In this document: one piece after another, positions 47,187 to 57,392 of the stretch | Layout of the letters: each line of letters begins with the position of its first letter | Numbering within the stretch: the first letter of the stretch is position 1 | Assembly (NCBI GenBank): GCA_010015655.1 | Contig: ML976709.1 | Coordinates: 21,651 to 85,650 of the forward strand | DNA from: Bimuria novae-zelandiae CBS 107.79 | Taxonomy: Eukaryota > Ascomycota > Dothideomycetes > Pleosporales > Didymosphaeriaceae | Direction of reading: 5' to 3' | DNA length: 64,000 nt | Notes under the pieces: generated by a model | Seen by the model: the letters and a program-made list of their open reading frames with translations, nothing else | Told to the model about the DNA's origin: nothing | The model's database searches: none | Program-made: the position numbers and the translations under genes

Positions 47187-50100
47187 TTAGCTCTCCTCTC
47201 TAGACTTAGTATCCTTATAAGTTAATCATTTATAAAGCCACTTTCTTAATCTGCCTAATACCATTATTCGTAAGCTAATTATCTTAAGCGAAATTACGTA
47301 TTTACTATAGTTACTTATTTATACTACACTAAGAAGTTATTGCCTTATTAATTATTAATCCTATACTTAAAGTGCACGAATTATGTTTAGTATAATAATT
47401 ATAAGTGTAAGCTAGAGGAGATTTCTCTACTAGATTATTTAAAAATAAATGCTAAGTTAGACAGATTAGAAAGGTTAGAGACTAAGGAGGAGGCAAAACT
47501 TTTGGTAAAAGAAGAGCTCGCTTACGTAGCGCTCTTGCGTGCTTATTTAGCACGAGAGAAGATGGCGCATTTGCGCGATTAGAGAAAGAAGTTATGTTAA
47601 AAAAATAAACGTTATTTAATCGTAGTATATCTATATAGTAGATAAGTTAGAGGCTTTAAAAGCTTATAAAGAACTTCCTTCCTCTTTTATTGCGTAGTAT
47701 TATTAGTCCTTATATCTTCTTAAATTATTATCGTGTTATAAGTCTCGTTTCCTTTAAAGCTTTCTCGCGTTATCCCTATATAATAATAGCATTTATAGAT
47801 CTTGCTTTGTACTTTCTTTAAAAGCTATTAGCAGTTCTTACAAAGTTCAGATTTAGGTTCCTATATATTTTCTAAGTATAGGTAGCGTTTCTACTTAACT
47901 AACTATTCCTTTAAAAATTTATTATTTTAGAAGTTTTCTTATCTAACTTCCCTATATCCTAAGAGTATTTTAACTTTAAATTTATTTTCTTCCTCTAGCT
48001 AGTAATAGAAGGTTATTTTAACTAGTGTTTTAGGGTCTGCAGGTTCGAGTTAGTCTATATAGAATTCTAGGTGTATCTTAGTATCTAGTAGTAGTTCTAA
48101 TTAGTAGTTAACTAGTAATGTCTGCTCGATAATAAAAAATGGTCTAACTTTAACATAGTCTAATATCTTATATTTTTTCTTTTAAGTTTAAAGATTCTTT
48201 ATAAGTAGATATGTTTTATCCCCCTTCTTTAGCTATGGTGCTCTTTTCTTTTTTAGTTTATATAGGAAATACTTTACTATTAAGCTTCTTTAAGATTTTT
48301 TAGAGTTGTGTGTATGTGTCTTTTTTATAGTTTCTACTATATTAATTGCTTCTTCTATCTTAATTATTACAGGAAATACTTAATTAAAAAATAAAGGTGT
48401 CTTTCGTGGCTTGCGTAGAATAGTGTAACTCCTATTACTGCTAATATCTTGTTGTTATGTACTAATTATACTATAGGTAATAGGGAAATCTAATTATTCT
48501 TCTGGTTATTATAGTAGATGCCTAGGTACGTTTCAATTATTTAATTTGTACGTTCTGTTTATCTGTCTATTTGCGGATAATATGTTATTAATAGTTTTTA
48601 CTTTATTTCAATAAGTACTATAAGCGTTGTCTAGTAGTTTAAGGTAAAGAGTTTGTCTCTATTACTAACAATTATCTTTAGAATGCCGTAGTGTTATATA
48701 AGTTAATCTAGGATAAGGAAAGCAAGTTCCTTTATTATAGTTATCTTATAATATGATAGTAATTCTACGTATTTAGTAAATTAATAAATAATATTTAGTA
48801 TTATATTATAACTAGTTCCTGTTGCAGGATCCTTTGATAATAGTAGTCCTATAACGAAATCTATAGCGATAACTTCCTATGGTGTAACTAGTATTTGGAT
48901 TGCTTGCATTTCTCTATATTTGAGATGTATTATATACTTGTAACGTTAGCAATCTATATATTTACGGATATATATAGCTACTGCTTCTTTAATTCCTTTA
49001 AAGCTATAGTTCTATTACACAAATTCTATTATCTTCCTAATGCCTGGGTGTCTATACGCTAGGTTATTATAGTATTATTATATAATTTTAGTCTGTAGTT
49101 CCTTAGGTACTTCTCGTATAGTAACAAGGAGTTAATTCAGTTCTGTTATAAGTTTAAGAGATCTATCTTTATTTTTTATAGTATTATAAAATAGATTTTT
49201 GCGTTTTGTCTTATAAGATTACTTTATTTACTAAGCGCGTTTACTTATCAGTTTTCCTTTCCTATAATATAGATAACTTTAAATTTATATTATCCGATAG
49301 TTTATAGCTATTACTATTATTGCAGTGTAAGTTCTTTCGTTATCGTAAACTATAGTAGATTTTAATAATCTATGTAGATTTCTAGCATTAAGTAGCTAAG
49401 GTCGTAGATCTTTTAGTACTTTAATACTTTTACGATAGCGTAGAGTTCCTTATAGTGTACGTTGTATCGTGTTCCTGCGTTATTAAACTTACTTAAATAG
49501 TATATAATTAAGTGCTATTTGCTATTCTTTTCCTGTTTTGTACATACGCCTATCGCAAGGTTGCTTACGGTTGTTTTAAATTATAGTGATTCTCTCTCCC
49601 AAAAGTAGATAAGTGCTAGTAGCATAATATATACTATTTTTAAGAGTTAGAATAATATTTTATATTTTACTATTTATATAAATAGTGCATTCTTCTTTAT
49701 AAGATTTATTAAAGGTATCGTGATCTTTGCGTAGTCCTTAATAAATTATTAGTTAAATCTACACAATCCTAAGAATTCTTAGATATTTTTTATAAGTTTT
49801 TGTATTAGCTAGTTCTTAATATATTTAATTTTATCTAGTGCTATTTTAATTTTATTTATACTAATAATATATCCTAGAAATTCTAGTCTTGTTACAGAGA
49901 ATTTACACTTTGTTAGCTTAATTTATAGGTATGCGTTATCTAATGCCGTTAGTATAGTCTATAAATGTAATACGTGGTCTGATTCGTTTTTCGGGAAGAC
50001 AAGAATATTATCCATGTACGCGATAATAAATATGTCTAGATAGTTACGTAGCATATTATTAATAAGTGCTTAAAAGGTTGCTAGTGCGTTAGTAAGTCTA

Positions 50101-50230
50101 AATAGTATAATTATATATTTAAATAGTCTATAGCGCGTCCTAAATGCTATCTTTTACTTAACACCTTTCTTAATTTATATAAGGTAATATCTATCTTGTA
50201 GATCTATTATTATAAAGATCTTAGTGTATT
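47187..50230 (-). pseudogene. Gypsy-B pol (RT to integrase), broken
   Basis: Collinear with 8100-10770 of Gypsy-A in opposite orientation: RT near 49.9-50.2 kb, RNase H near 49.4-49.6 kb, integrase near 48.3-49.1 kb including the PQTNGQTE region near 48.57 kb (now mutated). Stops occur every few codons. Unlike Gypsy-A, no patch of well-preserved coding DNA is visible. Confidence 0.75.
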
Positions 50231-50238
50231 GGTACAGG

Positions 50239-50505
50239 TGTCAGATTGGAGGGGTAATCTGATGAGATGAAAAGATGATGATTGATTGAGATGAATTAAG
50301 GTATGAATTCTGTGTTAATTGTGTCCCGTTTTCCTAAGAGGTCTAGGACTCTGCCTTTTATCTTTGGGTTGCCTGCCTAAATATCCCTTACTTTATTCCT
50401 TGCGTCATTCCTTGCGCGTTAAGCGAGGGCGGAATGCAAGGGCGGAATATACGGGCGTAAGTACGCCAGCCTCCTTGCAGATGCAAAGGGCCATGTAATC
50501 AGACA
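50239..50505 (-). repeat. 3' LTR of Copia-B
   Basis: 267 bp. A purine tract (AGCTGAGGGGGTG on the minus strand) adjoins it at 50506-50520. It differs from the 5' LTR only by A/G on the plus strand. Confidence 0.93.
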
Positions 50506-50520
50506 CACCCCCTCAGCTTG

Positions 50521-53500
50521 GGCCTATCCTTAAGCTGGACCTTTCGCATTTGTCCATTATTCTAACTTAAAGCCCTCTATCCTCTGCTGTAGATCCTGCA
50601 GGGCAACCTCTTGATTAGTAATCTTATCTAATATATCTTCAAGTCCTAGTTTACTCAGAAACTTGCTCTATTTATTCATAGGCAGGGCCTTTGTAAGTCT
50701 ATCTACGGCCATGTCCTCTAAGTATTAATAGTCTACCTTAATTGTTCGTAGTGTAATCTCTTGTCTTAGCTAATAATTATAGATATCCACATGACGGAGC
50801 TTAGTCTGCAACTTGGCAATTTCTTTAGTAATAAGTTAGATTATTTACTAATTATTATAATTAATTGTAATAAGGGAGTCGCTAAGGTTAATCTTTAGCT
50901 CCTTTAGTAATCGGGATGTAAATAGTGCCTCCTTAGCCACTTACAATAGTGCTAGTAATTTAGCTTTAGTTATTAATGTAGTAACTATATCTTGCTTGTT
51001 TGCTTTCCAGGCGATTAGGCCACTAAATAGCTTAATAATATATCCTTGCGAGCTCTTGCGGTTAAGTGTATTATTAGCAAAGGATACGTCGCTTGCCACT
51101 TTTAAAGTATCTACACCCCTAAGCTAAAGACCTAGTAATCTAGTATTAGCAAGGTAGAGGAAAACTCGGTTAGCAGCCACTTAGTGCTCTTTACTTAGGT
51201 TAGACAGGAATCGTGATAATTAGGAACTTGCAAAGGCGATATCTGGCCAAGATATAACTATAGTATAGAGAATTAATCCAACTTTGCGCTAGTATCAATT
51301 AATCTCACCCTTACTAGCTAGTCCTGTCCTTAGAAGTAATTTAATTAAACCTATCGGGGTATTGTGGCGAATCTTATAGTGATTAATAAGGCGCGATATT
51401 TTATTAATATATAAAGCTTGTAAAAGCCAGATCTTTCTACTTAAGTAGTCCCTAATAATTTCAATTCCTAGAAACTACTATAGGTCTTTACCACCCGTAA
51501 GTGTGAATTTAGTACCTATTATTACGAGAGCAGCTTTAGCAGCCTGCTTTTATAACTTATTATAGGCAATAATAAGGTTATCTACATAGAAGAAGATAAT
51601 AATGCTATCCTTAATAAGGCAGCATGGCTCGTGGGGCACTGTTTTAAAGCTAATATCACGGAGCGTTAATGTGAACTCTCTTTGCCAGAGCAGTAGAGAT
51701 ATGCGCAGTCTATACAGTGCTTTATGTAGTTTAAGGACTATGCCTGCTCGCGTGCCTACTCGCGAGTAGCCGCGAGGCATTCTCATATAGATTTCTCTGT
51801 CCAGCTTTACATGGACAAACGCGTTAGTAACGTTGTGTTAGATAAGCTCTAGGTTAAGCTAAGCTACAATTGCTATAAGCATGCGGAATAATTATCTTAT
51901 AAGTATTATAGCGTAGGTTTCTTACGAGGTAAGGTGCTACTATTAATTGCCTCGCACCACCAGCCTTGCTTTGCATTTTTATAATCGATAGTATTTATCG
52001 AATTTGTAGGTATATACCCACATATAGTCGAGGATTTAATAGCCTACTGCCTTTACTAGAGCTACTGCGACCTCACTCTAAGACTTCATTTCCTTATAGC
52101 TCTGTAGATGGGAACGTTCTGCTTCCTTCCACATATTATAGAGTGGGTGATCTTCGAGCTTATTTTGGCATGTGGGTGGCTCTAGAAGCACGCTTCGATG
52201 TAGCTTCTTGCCTAATATAATTATTTGTTAAAGCTACGCTTTATTAAGGGCCTTACCTTTATATTTGCCGCTGCTGCCAGCTTTAGTGCCTGCTATAAAG
52301 GCTGCGGCCCATAGGCTTGTTTGCAGCTGCCCTGTTTACACTATTTAGGGTAGTATAGCTTGATTGCCTCCTGCCATTAATTGTGCAAGGAGTGTCACTA
52401 GTAGCGGCGTTAATAGAGGCGTTAGATATTTGTACCCAGCTCTCCTATCTTGCCTGTACTTAAGAGCTTCTTTAATCTCTCCCTCTAGCGCTTTACTAAT
52501 TATCTTATCCTTAAAGAAGGACTTAGTGGCATGCTCTTGTTAAGGTAAAGGAGGTAACTCTACTAATCGCACCTAGGCCACTATTTCTTCCAATATGCTA
52601 TGCATAAGGTTTTCTATTAGGTCTTTAGTTTTGCCTAAGAATACCATATCCTCGTTAAATATTACATCACGAGTACTAATTATCTTTGCTAGAGAGGGAA
52701 TCCATATTCTCTAGATATTAGTTAATCTGTAGCTAATAAGGTAGCCAATCCATGCTTTAGGGTTAAGCCTCTAAAGCCTGCTTTTGCCGCGTTTTATATC
52801 GTTGGTCATCGCAAAGGCTTTGCAGCCATATGCTTTCAGGTAAGCTTAATTAGGCTTTTTTAGTTAGGTAATAATGCCGTTCTAAAGGGCTACTGTCGTA
52901 AAGAACACTTTATATAGAGATCGCCATTAATTAGCGTAGTTTAGTGTTTAATTATATAAGTAGACTGCGGCTTAGGTAATCTTAGGCCATATCTACTAAG
53001 GTAGGTTAGAGTTAAGTCGCATCGCGCGCGCTTTCTCCTTAATTACACCCCCTAAGCGTTCTGCTCCTCTATTTTATGCTTAAGTATTAGGTGCTAAAGG
53101 CTTAATCTTAATATCTTGCGCTGTGCACCACTTTTTAATATCTATCTTAATAGAGAAGATCTTATTGTTAGATTTAATAATTTTTACCGTAACGTTGTAT
53201 TGTACTTTCATAAACTATATAAAAGTGCTAAGTAATTTAATAATTAAACGTGCTGGGCGGTTATCCTTAAAGTAGAAGTCCTATATAAAGCTAGAGAATT
53301 AGTTAGTAATTAGCATTTAACTCTTCTCTCTTATTAAGCTATCTACTTTATAGTCGTGAAAATTAATTGCGACTCGCTCGCTGGGACCTTCTGTTAGCTC
53401 CCTGGCTTGCCAGCGTATTTGCCATTTTAGTTTTACTTTACCGCAGGCATCACACTTAATAGTAGGGAGGCCTTTAATCTTTACCCCCTTAGATTACTAC

Positions 53501-55335
53501 ACGAGGTGTTCGAGGGCCTAAGGGCCTAGATAGCCTAGTTATTAGTGCCAGGTCCACGCGTCTGCCTTCTACGGTCTTCGTTTAGTGCGCGTGTTGGTTT
53601 TATAGGTAGCATACGTAGCTTCAGTAGGTGTACTATCTACTAGCCTTATTCTGTGTTCTAACACCTATTATCCATGTAATTCTTGAAGTTCTGCCAGCAC
53701 AGTATTGTCTCTTCTCTTTAGAGTAGTTGGTTCTACCCTTATGTCCCACCAAAGGCCTTGCCTCCGGAGTAATTAGAATAATACAAGATTACAGAGCAGA
53801 TTAGGGCAATAGGCTACATTATTTAGCTATTTTAATTAATTACTGTTTACACTCTAAACGTTAAGATAGACGCTCCCGTATCCTTTAATCCATATTTATG
53901 TATTTCCTGCCTATATAAAGTCTCCTGGCGCCGGTGGCCGGTATAAGATAAAGCGATCGATGTCGTTAAAAATATAGCAGGTTATGCCTGAATCGAGTAT
54001 AGCTAAGCGTCGCAATAGGTACGTGTTTAGGTCGGTGTAGAAGGATGCGGCGTTAAAGCTTGCTAGGATTTTAGTAATCTTGCGTCTATCTAGTCATTTA
54101 TTATTAGCCTTAGTAATTCGAGGTAGAGTGGGAGTGTATAATTATTTAATTTTAGGTGCCTGTAATCTAGCCTTTTTTATTCTTTTTAACTTCTCTTAGA
54201 AGTCGGTATTATGTTCTAGCCTAAGCTTAACTAGCTTTACTATAAGAAGGTTTAGTCTAAACCAGTCTAGCTACTTGTCTAGAAAGGCATAAAAACAGTC
54301 TTAAAAACTATAGCGTAGTTTATAAGTAGGGTAATAATTACTACTAACTACTATTAGCTTAAGGCTGTAAGGCGACTGCTTAAATCTAGTACGTTAACTA
54401 TTATTTAGTTATTTATAATTCTAAGGTTATCCTTAACTTTTAGATAATACTGCTTTATCCACAAGAGAGGCGTCCCTGTCTATAGCCTAGGTGGGTTCAC
54501 CACCTTTAGCGAGAGATGACCTTGCAGTAGCAAAAGCGCCCTTTTGTTTACCCTTAGTTAGGTGCTACAGGATTATGTAGTTTTAGAAGAGTTTCATTGT
54601 GTGCTTCCGTAAGACAGCTTTATCCTTGCTTCCATATTACTAAAAGGTCGTTACCTATATAGGTGTGACATGGACAACTGCCTTTATAAAGTCTTCTTTT
54701 ACTAAGTCCAGCCTTTAAAGCTCTAGGACCTAATTAGTTTCTACTTCTATGGCTGCGTGATCGTACTCAGAGAGCCATATAGCCTATAATCTAGCTATTC
54801 TTATTAGCTTAAGCGCTTCTTAATACCTTGTTTTTAAGCGTCTGTATTCGTCTTAATAGTTAACCCTAATTATAATCGTGAGGTTGTTTATCCATTACTT
54901 AATTGTTTTTCTAGAAATGCAGCAGTTGTTCTGCAAATACGCGGAGATTATTAACTAGAGAAAAGTCACCACCTTATCAAGGTCTGCCTTTTCTTCCTAA
55001 TAGGCTCGATCCATAACCTTATAGATCTCGAGCTATCCTTTATAGTAGTCGCTATCGTCTTTATATACTTTCGCGCCTGCTAGCGATAAATAAGATAGTA
55101 ATATTAGTGCGTTATTTAGGTTCGCATTCGTGTAGACGGCGTTTAGCTAGTAGTTACCTATCAGCGGAAGCATCAGCATGACAGGTTTCTGCTTTAGTTC
55201 ATCTGTCAGCGCTGGGTCGATAATATTCCAGACCTTAAGAAATTAGCATCTTGTTTTAAGCTGTTTCAGCCATAGTGTGTAATTTGTGTAGTTAGTCAGG
55301 ATCACTGTAGGATCTCTAAGGGTCGATAGGGCTAT
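50521..55335 (-). pseudogene. Copia-B gag-pol, start codon and frame lost
   Basis: Collinear with Copia-A. The expected start codon reads ATA at 55335-55333, consistent with ATG-to-ATA by RIP, followed by ALSTLRDPTVILTNYTNY, matching the Copia-A Gag start. The same phase reaches the RT motif 1252 codons later, which reads FFYVDN (Asn at 51579-51577), the same Asp-to-Asn change as in Copia-A. A 78-codon open stretch at 51786-51550 covers PRGYSRVGTRAGIVLKLHKA to YVDNLIIAY. It has a three-residue duplication (SRVGTRAG) against SRAG in Copia-A. Elsewhere TAA/TAG stops abound. Confidence 0.85.
51966..52220 (+). other. Antisense open segment over Copia-B, not a gene
   Basis: An 84-codon plus-strand frame opposite the start of the RT region. 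No family is recognised; it is a by-product of better-preserved pol DNA. Confidence 0.55.
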
Positions 55336-55386
55336 TGCGATTAGCTTAATTAAGGTAGTGTTAGTTAAGGCAGTGAGACTCTTAAT

Positions 55387-55653
55387 TGTCAGATTAGAGG
55401 GGTAATCTAATAAGATAAAAAGATAATAATTAATTAAGATAAATTAAGGTATAAATTCTGTGTTAATTATGTCCCGTTTTCCTAAGAGGTCTAGGACTCT
55501 ACCTTTTATCTTTAGGTTGCCTGCCTAGATATCCCTTACTTTATTCCTTGCGTCATTCCTTGCGCGTTGAGCGAGGGCGGAATGCAAGGGCGGAATGTAC
55601 GGGCGTAAGTGCGCCAGCCTCCTTGCAGATGCAAAGGGCCATGTAATCGGACA
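55387..55653 (-). repeat. 5' LTR of Copia-B
   Basis: 267 bp, TGTCAGATTAGAGG...ATGTAATCGGACA on the plus strand, followed by the ACAGG duplication. Confidence 0.93.
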
Positions 55654-56029
55654 ACAGGTCACTTAAAGGATTAATATTGGCGTATCTCCTAGCAGAGGCA
55701 TATAGGAGTACGTGTATAAGAAAGTAGCCTCGAATAAATTAAGTGCTTATAGGCCTGGTACGAAAGGATACAGAAAAGGTACTAAACTATAAAGGCCCTA
55801 AGCTCCTCTAAATACACCTTTTCTTAGATAGCTAGCTAGCACATATCTAATATAGGTTAACTGTTAGTCTGATAGATCTAAAATAGGTCTGAATCGGATC
55901 CGTAGTTTCCTATCGGTCTGATAGATCCGAAATTGGTCCGATACGAATGAGTGTCGGTTTTCGGATGATCTCGAATCCTGTCTTGACTGGCCAAGGGTTC
56001 TCGTGTCGACGAGCGATTGTTCCTGTTAC
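55654..56029. other. Spacer with two degenerate 34-bp direct repeats
   Basis: Begins with the Copia-B target duplication. GTCTGATAGATC followed by AAAT/AAATT, GGTC and GA occurs at 55867-55900 and again at 55916-55949. The segment 55900-56029 has normal composition. No gene is visible. Confidence 0.5.
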
Positions 56030-56262
56030 AATTGACCTAGAAGAAGGGAAGACGCCACCCTTTAGACCACTATACGGTAAATCTAGAAAAGAACTCTAGT
56101 AAGAAAAGGAATTTATCAAGACGAATCTTGCGAAAGAATATATAAGACCTTTAAAGTTACTAGTGGCAAGCCCTTTTATATTTATATTAAAAAAGGATAA
56201 ATAACTAAGGCCCTGCGTAGACTATAAGAAACTTAATAATATAATGGTTAAAAATTAATACC
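56030..56262 (+). mobile_element. Short Gypsy-A-family pol fragment
   Basis: Collinear with about 7840-8080 of Gypsy-A: reads DLEEGKTPPFRPLYGKS, then EKEFIKTNLAKEYIRPLKLL and DYKKLNN. Both ends are abrupt. It covers the same part of pol that is unusually well preserved in Gypsy-A. Confidence 0.8.
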
Positions 56263-56960
56263 TTGTCCGTACGCAGTAGCGTTACGGTCGGAATACTAGT
56301 TATCGCGCGAGAAGGATGCGCGTGCACGTGCGCGAACAGCCATGCGCGAACATGTACATATTCTCCTTTTCGTCCGTACGACGAATAAGACAAGCAAGAA
56401 CTAGATATTATTGCCTACCCTTACCATCTATACGCTGTGCACACTATACACTACTCTTACTCTTACTACTTAAGTGCTTATCTTATAAGTAGCTAGCTAA
56501 AAGAGCCTATTTAACACTAATTAGTAGTTAACTAGCAAGGTTAACTATAAATTAGTAAAAATAATAATAGAGTACCTACGCCCTGCGAGGTACTTTATTT
56601 TATTACTTATCTTTAGAAATAGTAAATTAATTCTTTATAACGTATAGTAAGCTCTACTACTATATAAAATAAAGAAAAGATAGTGCAAGACGCATACTAA
56701 TAATAAAGCTATATAATTTAGTAGCTAGATAATAGTAGTACCTACGTAATCTACTATAAAGCAATTAACTATACTCCTATAATAAGATCTTATTAGTAAT
56801 TAATAGCTCCGCGCGATAATAAGAAGAACTAGAAATAATTCCTATTATATAAATAACTTATAAAGGACACATAAATATTAAAGGTAACACTATAAAAGGA
56901 GACTAGCCTAGAGTACTAGAATAATAGAATTAATATATTAAAGGCACTAACAAGCCTATA
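56263..56960. other. Gene-free stretch with a GC-rich palindromic patch
   Basis: The 9-bp direct repeat GTCCGTACG (56265-56273 and 56372-56380) flanks about 100 bp of GC-rich sequence that contains the near-palindrome GCGCGTGCACGTGCGC (56319-56334). The rest to 56960 is AT-rich and without open frames. Confidence 0.45.
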
Positions 56961-57003
56961 ACTACCTATATTCAAGTGGTCGTGGAAAAGCGTCCATTTT
57001 CGG

Positions 57004-57040
57004 AGGTGTTTTGCCGCCGCTTTTGGCGGCGTTTCCACCT
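57004..57040. repeat. GC-rich hairpin upstream of the DUF3435 gene
   Basis: AGGTG...GCCGCC (57013-57018), a 6-nt loop, then GGCGGC (57025-57030)...CACCT. It lies about 30 bp inside the change from AT-rich to GC-rich DNA. It may mark an element tip or a promoter structure. Confidence 0.45.
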
Positions 57041-57268
57041 CGCTTGGCCCCCAAAGGCTCGCTGCTTTAACAATGACCCTGGTCGCCCGAACGGTGCCTG
57101 GACAGGGATCGTTGGCGCGCAGCGCGTCGGTTACCCACGCCTTGCCAGGCTCACTTCCCCTCGTCACCGTGCTTGAGGGCAAGCGCCGCTGCGAACAACG
57201 CCGCTGGACTGACGTTAGACACGATGACCCTCCACTTTCTGCTCCGCAGGCGTCGGTCAGAATAATCT

Positions 57269-57277
57269 TATAAATAA
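57269..57277 (+). promoter_or_regulatory. TATA box of the DUF3435 gene
   Basis: TATAAATAA, 116 bp before the ATG at 57393, inside an unmutated GC-rich leader. Confidence 0.5.
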
Positions 57278-57392
57278 ACCTCCTTCCAGGCCTTCTCCTC
57301 TACAGATCCAACCATTGCAACCATTGCAACGCATACCTCACACATCCAGCCGCCTTCCTCGACCTCGCCGGCCTGCTCGCGACGCGGCGACG

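Larger units (their letters stand above)
46775..50230 (-). mobile_element. Gypsy-B: 5'-truncated relative of Gypsy-A
   Basis: Retains a 3' LTR (46775-47186) and pol from integrase back to the RT palm, where homology to Gypsy-A stops at about 50225 with AKIF..IDLQDRYYLI; the upstream half of the element is absent. The RT motif reads AYMDNILVF (Asn codon at 50009-50007). Copia-B lies immediately beyond, but its target duplication shows that the truncation already existed before Copia-B landed. Confidence 0.75.
50239..55653 (-). mobile_element. Copia-B: complete Ty1/copia retrotransposon, RIP-mutated
   Basis: A 5415-bp element with two 267-bp LTRs and the target duplication ACAGG at 50234-50238 and 55654-55658. 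Same family as Copia-A: it shares LTR ends (TGTCNGATTACATGGCCC, ending ATCTGACA), the post-LTR sequence, and near-identical RT. The middle of its LTR is different, with GGAATGCAAGGGCGG-type sequence replacing the Copia-A version. Confidence 0.93.

Noticed and set aside
50225..55700. Gypsy-B continuing on the far side of Copia-B
   Set aside because: After removing Copia-B and one ACAGG, the right flank does not read as gypsy RT, so the truncation predates Copia-B.
56916..57273. Several short frames on both strands in the GC-rich leader of the DUF3435 gene
   Set aside because: GC-rich DNA is open by chance in several frames; position and TATA box suit a promoter and leader.
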